Assembly (NCBI GenBank): GCA_937889645.1
Contig: CALBZE010000070.1
Location: 1 to 47,545 of the forward strand
DNA length: 47,545 nt
Direction of reading: 5' to 3'
Origin: an uncultured bacterium
Lineage (GTDB): Bacteria; Gemmatimonadota; Gemmatimonadetes; Longimicrobiales; RSA9
A model generated the notes under the pieces. It saw nothing but the letters and a program-made list of their open reading frames with translations. It made no database searches and was not told where the DNA came from. Shown here piece by piece: positions 43,419 through 47,545 of this stretch. The translations under genes were made by a program, and so were the position numbers. Each line of letters opens with the position of its first letter. Positions within the stretch are counted from its first letter, which is position 1.

Positions 43419-44591
43419 ATGGCCCGCTACGACCGCATTGCACCGCTACCGAGTCCCCCGCGCGACCGGGCCATGCCGTCGTGGCCCGTGCTGCGAGACC
43501 TCGAGGGCCGTGAACGGAACGCGGACCTCGCGCGGCGGGCGCGACTCCGGTTCCTCGCGCTCCGTCCGGTGCGCCGGCTGGTGGCGCGCGGGATCGAGCG
43601 GGTCCCGCCGGATTCCTTCCAGCGGCAGATCGAAGCCGTGCGCGAAGAGCTGAGCACGCTCCCCGCACGCGACCCGGAGCGGGGGCGTCTGACGCGATTC
43701 CTCCACCAGATCGGCCGACGCACGCCGCTGGCCGTCGCCGCGGCGACGCTGGACATGGGCGAGGCGCTCGAGGAAGCCGGCCAACTGTACGCCGCCGAGG
43801 AGTACTATCGGACCGCGCTGGAGCTCGCGGCGTCGTACGGCCTCATGCCGCAGCGCGTGATCGCGCACCGCCTCCTGGGCCGCGTGCTGCGGACGCTCGG
43901 CCGGGGATCGGAAGGCGTGGAGTCCTACCGGATGGCGGTCGAGCTGTCGCGCATGCTGGACGATGCCGAGCAGTGGTGCCGCTCGATGGACGGGCTGGCC
44001 GCGGCGTATCGCGACCAGGGTCGGTACGACGACGCGCGGCGCATCCACGGCGAGCTGCTCGAGCAGGGCCGCGACCGGGGCGACGCGGTGCTGGAAGCGA
44101 CGGCGCTCGCGGGGCTGTGCCGCACGGAGCTCGACGCCGGCGACGCCGAGCGCGCGGTCGACGTCGGCTGGCTCGCGCTCCCCCGGGCGGTCGACGCCGA
44201 GCAGCGGCATGCGGTGCTGCGCACGCTCGGCCACGCCTTCACGGCGCTCGGGCTGTACCGCGCGGCCGAACGCTGCCACGAGATCGTCGCGGAGCGGACG
44301 GCCGCGCCGGGCACCCGGGCCCGGGCGCTGCTCGACCACGCCCGGATCGCCGCATTCACCGGCCGGTCGGACCTCGCGCGCGACAGGCTGCGCCAGGCGA
44401 TCGCCGAGGCTGACCGGCACGGGCTCGGCCGCCTGCTCGGCCGTGCCGAGAAGCTCCTCTCCGACCTCGAGCGCGGCGCCGCCGGCGAGTCGATCGGCGG
44501 CCCGGCCACGGCGACGCCGAGCGAGCGCGCGCGCCGGATCGCGGCGGAGATCGAGGCGCTCGACCCGACGCTCGTCCCGGCGTCCGGGTGA
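43419..44591 (+). CDS. Tetratricopeptide-repeat protein
   Basis: The 390-residue soluble protein has a basic N-terminal region of about 100 residues. Helical repeats of TPR type run from about 105 to 350 (ALEEAGQLYAAEEYYRTALELA, LGRGSEGVESYRMAVELS, YRDQGRYDDARRIHGELLEQG, FTALGLYRAAERCHEIVAE). These usually mediate protein-protein contacts. No enzyme domain or signal peptide is visible. Its tight spacing after the AraC-type gene suggests it senses or transmits a signal for that regulator, which is inference. Confidence 0.75.
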   Translation: MARYDRIAPLPSPPRDRAMPSWPVLRDLEGRERNADLARRARLRFLALRPVRRLVARGIERVPPDSFQRQIEAVREELSTLPARDPERGRLTRFLHQIGRRTPLAVAAATLDMGEALEEAGQLYAAEEYYRTALELAASYGLMPQRVIAHRLLGRVLRTLGRGSEGVESYRMAVELSRMLDDAEQWCRSMDGLAAAYRDQGRYDDARRIHGELLEQGRDRGDAVLEATALAGLCRTELDAGDAERAVDVGWLALPRAVDAEQRHAVLRTLGHAFTALGLYRAAERCHEIVAERTAAPGTRARALLDHARIAAFTGRSDLARDRLRQAIAEADRHGLGRLLGRAEKLLSDLERGAAGESIGGPATATPSERARRIAAEIEALDPTLVPASG

Positions 44592-44603
44592 GCCGCGCCG
44601 CGC

Positions 44604-44638
44604 GCCGATCACGAGAACGCCGCCGATCACGAGAACGC
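44604..44638. repeat. Tandem duplication with 18-base period
   Basis: GCCGATCACGAGAACGC occurs at 44604-44620 and again at 44622-44638. The second copy spans the stop codon of the ribbon-helix-helix gene, so the duplication happened at its 3-prime end without altering the protein. Confidence 0.8.
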
Positions 44639-44839
44639 GTCGCGCTGCCCTCTCGCCACCTCGCGGACCCAGAGTTGATAATCGATCGCGGCCGTGAGCG
44701 CCGCCTCGATGCTCCGCACCATGTCGCGCTCTCCGACCTCGCGCCGCGCGCGCTCGACCAGCTCGGTGTCGAGGTGGAAGGTGAACGGCCTGCGATCGAT
44801 CGACGGCCTGGCCGTACGGCTCGCTGCATCCCGAGACAT
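44627..44839 (-). CDS. Small ribbon-helix-helix-like protein (antitoxin-like)
   Basis: The 70-residue protein has a basic N-terminal tail. A beta strand (RPFTFHLD) is followed by two helices (TELVERARREVG and MVRSIEAALTAAIDYQLWVREVAR), the order of VapB-type and other ribbon-helix-helix DNA-binding proteins. GGAGG at ideal spacing before the ATG makes it a real gene. No toxin gene (PIN or RelE) is next to it, so it is an orphan antitoxin or a small repressor. It is divergent from the GroES-like gene and could act there, which is inference. Confidence 0.65.
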   Translation of the reverse strand: MSRDAASRTARPSIDRRPFTFHLDTELVERARREVGERDMVRSIEAALTAAIDYQLWVREVARGQRDAFS

Positions 44840-45013
44840 GTGCGCCTCCTGTTGCGGGTCGACCGGTCCACGGCCGGACTCCTACCGGCCCTGGCGGCGG
44901 AACGGTGCGCCGCGATCCGGGGCGCGACCATAGCGGCCCGGGCCGCGTCGAAACAGGTGCGCGGAGTATGCAGGCGCTTGCGCGTTGGCGAGAAACGACC
45001 ATCTTTTTTCAGT

Positions 45014-45394
45014 ATGGAGACGAATCGCAAACGACTGATCGTGGTGGGCGACCGGGTGTTGATCGCGCCCGAAGCGGGCGAGGAGCGCAGCCGGGTCGGC
45101 CTTTATCTTCCGCCGTCCGCCGTGGACAACCAGGCGGTGCAGGGCGGGACCGTCGTGGCGGCGGGGCCGGGCACGCCGATCTCCGCGCCGACGGAGCTGG
45201 ACGACGAGCCGTGGAAGATCTCGAGCGGCGAGGCGCGCTACCTGCCCGTGCAGGCCCGGGTCGGCGACTACGCGATCTTCTTCCGCCGCGCGGCCGTCGA
45301 GATCACGTTCGAGGACAAGCGCTACCTCGTCGTGCCCCAGGCGGCAATCCTGGTGCTGGTGCGCGAGCCGCACCCCGAAGACGAGGACTGGTAG
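45014..45394 (+). CDS. GroES-like co-chaperonin (Cpn10 family variant)
   Basis: The 126-residue protein shows the Cpn10 pattern: VVGDRVLIAPE at the start, then VGLYLPPSAVDNQAVQGGTVVAAGPG (mobile loop region) and VGDYAIFFRRAAVEITFEDKRYLVVPQAAILVLV. It is longer than ordinary GroES (about 95-100) through a central insertion (TPISAPTELDDEPWKISSGEARYLPVQ) and an acidic tail. No groEL is adjacent, so it may be a paralogue with a different partner. No Shine-Dalgarno precedes the ATG, and no CIRCE element was seen. A terminator at 45474 follows, then hsp33. Confidence 0.8.
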   Translation: METNRKRLIVVGDRVLIAPEAGEERSRVGLYLPPSAVDNQAVQGGTVVAAGPGTPISAPTELDDEPWKISSGEARYLPVQARVGDYAIFFRRAAVEITFEDKRYLVVPQAAILVLVREPHPEDEDW

Positions 45395-45473
45395 GCGCGG
45401 GCGTACGGCACCCGAAAGGCCCCCGCGGGTAGCATCCGTTCGGAGACGGCGGATGCGACTCGCCCGGAACCAG

Positions 45474-45493
45474 CGGCCCCGAATCCGGGGCCG
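45474..45493 (+). terminator. Terminator between the GroES-like gene and hslO
   Basis: CGGCCCCG and CGGGGCCG form an 8-bp stem with a four-base loop (AATC) followed by TTTCTGTT. A second hairpin, GCATCCG/CGGATGC, lies about 40 bases earlier. Confidence 0.75.
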
Positions 45494-45516
45494 TTTCTGT
45501 TGAGAGCGAAAGGATC

Positions 45517-46434
45517 ATGGCTTCGAACGAAACACTGGACCGGTCCCGCCTGGTCCGGGTCACCGCATACGATGGGCTGGTGCGCGCGATCGCGGTGGAC
45601 GCGACCGAGGTCGTGGCGGAGCTGCACGCGCGGCACGACACGTACCCGGCCGTGACGGCGGCGCTCGGCCGCCTGGCGACGGGCGCGCTGCTCCTCGGCT
45701 CGATGCTGAAGGAGCCGCACCACACCATCACGTTGCGGGTGCAGGGCGACGGGCCTGCGGGGACGCTGCTGGCGAGCGCGACCGGCGCGGGCGAGGTGCG
45801 CGGGCTGGTCGCGAACCCGCGGCCGGACGTCGACCAGGCGCGGGACGGCAAGCTCAACGTCTCCGGCGTTGTTGGAACGCGCGGCCAGCTCAGCGTGACG
45901 CGCGACCTCGGACTGCGTCATCCCTATGGCAGCGCCGTCGAGCTGATCTCGGGCGAGATCGGGGACGACCTGGCCTACTACCTGGCGCGCAGCGAGCAGA
46001 TCCCGTCCGCCGTCGGGATCGGCGTCTTCGTACGCGCCGACGGCACGGTCGAGGCCGCGGGCGGCTACCTCGTCCAGCTGATGCCGGGCGTGACGGAGGA
46101 GCAGACGACCGTGATCGAGACCGCGATCCGCTCGTTGCCGCACCCGACGACGATGCTCCGGGCCGGCGAGACGCCCGAGCGGATCCTGGACCGCATCTTC
46201 CCGGACGGTTACGACGTCCTGGCCGAGACCGGCGTCCGGTTCCACTGCCCGTGCTCGCGGGAGCGGGCCCAGCGCGCGCTGGTCCTGCTGGGCGCCGAAG
46301 AGCTGACGTCGCTTCGGGACAAGGACGTCGAGACCGGGCACAGCGAGCTCGTCTGCGAGTTCTGCCGGACGACCTACCGATTCACGGCCGAGGAGATCGA
46401 CGCGCTCATCGCCGAGGCGCGCGCCGGGGACTGA
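45517..46434 (+). CDS. hslO: Hsp33 redox-regulated chaperone
   Basis: A 305-residue Hsp33 holdase that is activated when oxidants release zinc and form disulfides. The zinc cysteines are C244 and C246 (CPC) and C280 and C283 (CEFC). The N-terminal domain has the usual ALGRLATGALLLGSML and ITLRVQGDGPAGTLLA segments, and QLMPGVTEEQ precedes the linker. The length is normal. AAAGGA precedes the ATG. Its nearness to the GroES-like gene makes a small proteostasis locus. Confidence 0.95.
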   Translation: MASNETLDRSRLVRVTAYDGLVRAIAVDATEVVAELHARHDTYPAVTAALGRLATGALLLGSMLKEPHHTITLRVQGDGPAGTLLASATGAGEVRGLVANPRPDVDQARDGKLNVSGVVGTRGQLSVTRDLGLRHPYGSAVELISGEIGDDLAYYLARSEQIPSAVGIGVFVRADGTVEAAGGYLVQLMPGVTEEQTTVIETAIRSLPHPTTMLRAGETPERILDRIFPDGYDVLAETGVRFHCPCSRERAQRALVLLGAEELTSLRDKDVETGHSELVCEFCRTTYRFTAEEIDALIAEARAGD

Positions 46435-46512
46435 CGAAAAGCTTGCGTCGGCGCCCGGGGCGCGTGCACTTTGTTGCCCCCATCATCTGGGCACCGCTTC
46501 ATCGACCGCACG

Positions 46513-47292
46513 ATGATCCGATTCAACTGGCGACGCGGGCAGGTCCAGGACGGCTCTCGCCCAGACATGATCGCGGAGCTGGAGCGACTGATTCGTCGTG
46601 GGCTCTGGCTTCTCGTGCTCGTCCCGCTCCTCCTTTTCGGCGGGCTCGGCATGGGGGAGCTGACGCACCGTGCGCTCGCGCTCCCGCCGGACACGCCCGT
46701 GCGTCTTCCGACCGGCCGGGAAGTGCCGCGCGACGAACTCGAGACGCTGAGCCGGACGATGCACGACCTCCGCGTCGCCGGCGAACGTACGGCCGAGTAC
46801 GTCCTGCTCTACCAGGAGCACGTCGAGCCGATCGAGATGTCGCTCCGGCGGCGCGGCGTGGCGCCGGAGACGGCGCGGCAGATCGCGTGGCCGCTCGTCG
46901 AGTACTCGTACATGCGCAGCCTCGATCCCGTGACGGTCCTCGCCGTGCTGTGGGTCGAGAGCGAAGGGAAGCCGCGGGCGCGCAGTCCGGTCGGCGCCCG
47001 CGGGCTCATGCAGGTGATGCCCTGGTGGGAGGGCCGGGTCCAGGGGTGCGGCCGCGACCTCTACGACATCGTCGACAACATCTGCCACGGCACCTGGATC
47101 CTGGCCGAAGCCTACGGCCGGCTGCGCAACGAGCGTCGCGCGCTACTCAGCTACAACGGCTGCGTGAACGGGACCTTCACCCCGGACTGCCACCTCTACC
47201 CGGACAAGGTCGACCGCATCCGCCGGCAGATCCTGGCCGAATGGAAGAAGGCGCGCCCCGAGAACCAGGGCGCGCCGCGATACGCGGAATAG
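46513..47292 (+). CDS. Membrane-anchored lytic transglycosylase (SLT domain)
   Basis: The 259-residue protein has one N-terminal transmembrane anchor (about 30-47) and then a periplasmic part. The SLT domain lies at about 125-240: E149 (LWVESEGKP) is the likely catalytic Glu, followed by GARGLMQVMPWW and the LLSYNGC segment in place of the usual AYNAG. Two cysteines near residues 177 and 196 and further ones at 219 and 228 could form disulfides. It should cleave peptidoglycan strands. The start is uncertain: ATG 46513 and ATG 46567 both keep the anchor, and a TTG lies at 46471. Confidence 0.85.
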   Translation: MIRFNWRRGQVQDGSRPDMIAELERLIRRGLWLLVLVPLLLFGGLGMGELTHRALALPPDTPVRLPTGREVPRDELETLSRTMHDLRVAGERTAEYVLLYQEHVEPIEMSLRRRGVAPETARQIAWPLVEYSYMRSLDPVTVLAVLWVESEGKPRARSPVGARGLMQVMPWWEGRVQGCGRDLYDIVDNICHGTWILAEAYGRLRNERRALLSYNGCVNGTFTPDCHLYPDKVDRIRRQILAEWKKARPENQGAPRYAE

Positions 47293-47370
47293 ACGCGGGT
47301 TGTTGCAGCGACGGAGCGGCGCGGAGCGCTCGAGACTCGCCGCCTGCGCCGCATCGGTCACCGAAAAGAC

Positions 47371-47408
47371 GAGGCCCGTCCGTGCGAAGTAGACACGGCG
47401 GGCCCCTC
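47371..47408. terminator. Hairpin between the transglycosylase and the M20 peptidase gene
   Basis: GGCCCG-T-CCGTG pairs with CACGG-CGGGCC with one bulge. On the minus strand it is followed by GTCTTTTCGG, fitting an intrinsic terminator for the peptidase gene to the right. It can also serve the transglycosylase gene from the left. Confidence 0.65.
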
Positions 47409-47437
47409 GCTGTTGCCGCCCCGTCGGGCGCCTACTC

Positions 47438-47545
47438 CTACCCGTGCAGTCCCAGCTCGGTCAGCAGCGCCGCCGCGGCGTGCGTCCCCTTCTCGAAGTT
47501 CTCGACGCTCATCCACTCGTCCGGCGCGTGCGCGTTCTCGCCGGG
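47438..47545 (-). CDS. M20-family metallopeptidase/dipeptidase, C-terminal end (partial)
   Basis: Only the last 35 residues are inside the window, read from the right edge to a TAG at 47438. They include GENAHAPDEWMSVENFEKG, the C-terminal His-containing motif of M20 aminoacylase/carboxypeptidase-type zinc peptidases, in which the His of NAHAPDE is a metal ligand. The rest of the gene lies outside. Identification rests on this one motif. Confidence 0.7.
   Translation of the reverse strand, partial: PGENAHAPDEWMSVENFEKGTHAAAALLTELGLHG

Noticed and set aside
44840..45013. CIRCE/HrcA operator or leaderless promoter upstream of the GroES-like gene
   Set aside because: No TTAGCACTC inverted repeat is present. 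TTGCGC-N17-ATCTTT is visible at 44978-45006, but the -10 box is too poor to list.
47293..47370. tRNA-like stretch (CTCGAGA resembling a T-loop)
   Set aside because: The flanking bases cannot form the T stem and no acceptor or anticodon arms fit.

Overview
The window is about 47.5 kb of very GC-rich bacterial chromosome with a double-membrane cell envelope: Omp85-type and other outer-membrane barrels, lipoproteins, a TolQ/ExbB channel and two lytic transglycosylases. The gene set (GWxTD lipoprotein, TPR-Slt transglycosylase, short RpoD without region 1.1, CstB-like persulfide dioxygenase, variant GroES next to Hsp33) and the style of the intergenic DNA fit Gemmatimonadota or a close relative. 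That assignment is inference, because no rRNA gene is present. I see no rRNA, tRNA, insertion sequence, prophage or CRISPR array.

Layout. 1-675: intergenic DNA with palindromic repeats and a C-rich low-complexity tract. 676-8811 (+): a probable seven-gene operon with an Omp85 barrel, an amidohydrolase, a zinc-type CDF transporter, and a four-gene biosynthetic cassette (methyltransferase, FAD oxidoreductase, SRPBCC cyclase-like protein, KAS II-type ketosynthase), ending in a terminator. 9076-13220 (+): an outer-membrane barrel with an EF-hand-like loop, a DUF4126 membrane protein coupled to an AhpD-like protein, then the housekeeping sigma gene behind a promoter, leader ORF and terminator. 13329-15933 (+): a large outer-membrane protein and a short SSB, meeting polA (-) at a bidirectional hairpin.

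18945-24767 (-): a cold-shock protein between its own promoter and a perfect palindromic terminator, then, in transcription order, an ExbB/TolQ channel, a GWxTD lipoprotein, a TPR-SLT transglycosylase and a DGK1/phytol-kinase-like protein. 24764-36220 (-): transcribed right to left, gcvH, a UPF0173 hydrolase, gcvP, a LipM-like octanoyltransferase and a complete dipeptide/oligopeptide ABC transporter (SBP, two permeases, two ATPases). This pairs lipoylated GcvH with the enzyme likely to start its lipoylation and with GcvP; gcvT and lpd are not here.

36240-37000: an orphan 84-residue histidine-kinase DHp domain (-) and, divergently, a promoter-to-terminator unit that looks like a structured RNA carrying an extreme Shine-Dalgarno and a 20-codon ORF. 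37125-42531: two acyl-CoA dehydrogenases flank a lipoprotein and a CstB-like persulfide dioxygenase-rhodanese protein; a palindromic operator lies over the second dehydrogenase promoter. 42621-47292: an AraC-type regulator with a TPR protein, a ribbon-helix-helix-like protein, GroES-like and Hsp33 chaperones, and a membrane-anchored transglycosylase. The end of an M20 peptidase runs off the right edge.

Nothing here is proven to be a new system. The strongest candidates for novelty are the ketosynthase cassette lacking a carrier protein and type III PKS, the promoter-uORF-terminator leader of the sigma gene, and the 36.65-36.98 kb RNA unit.
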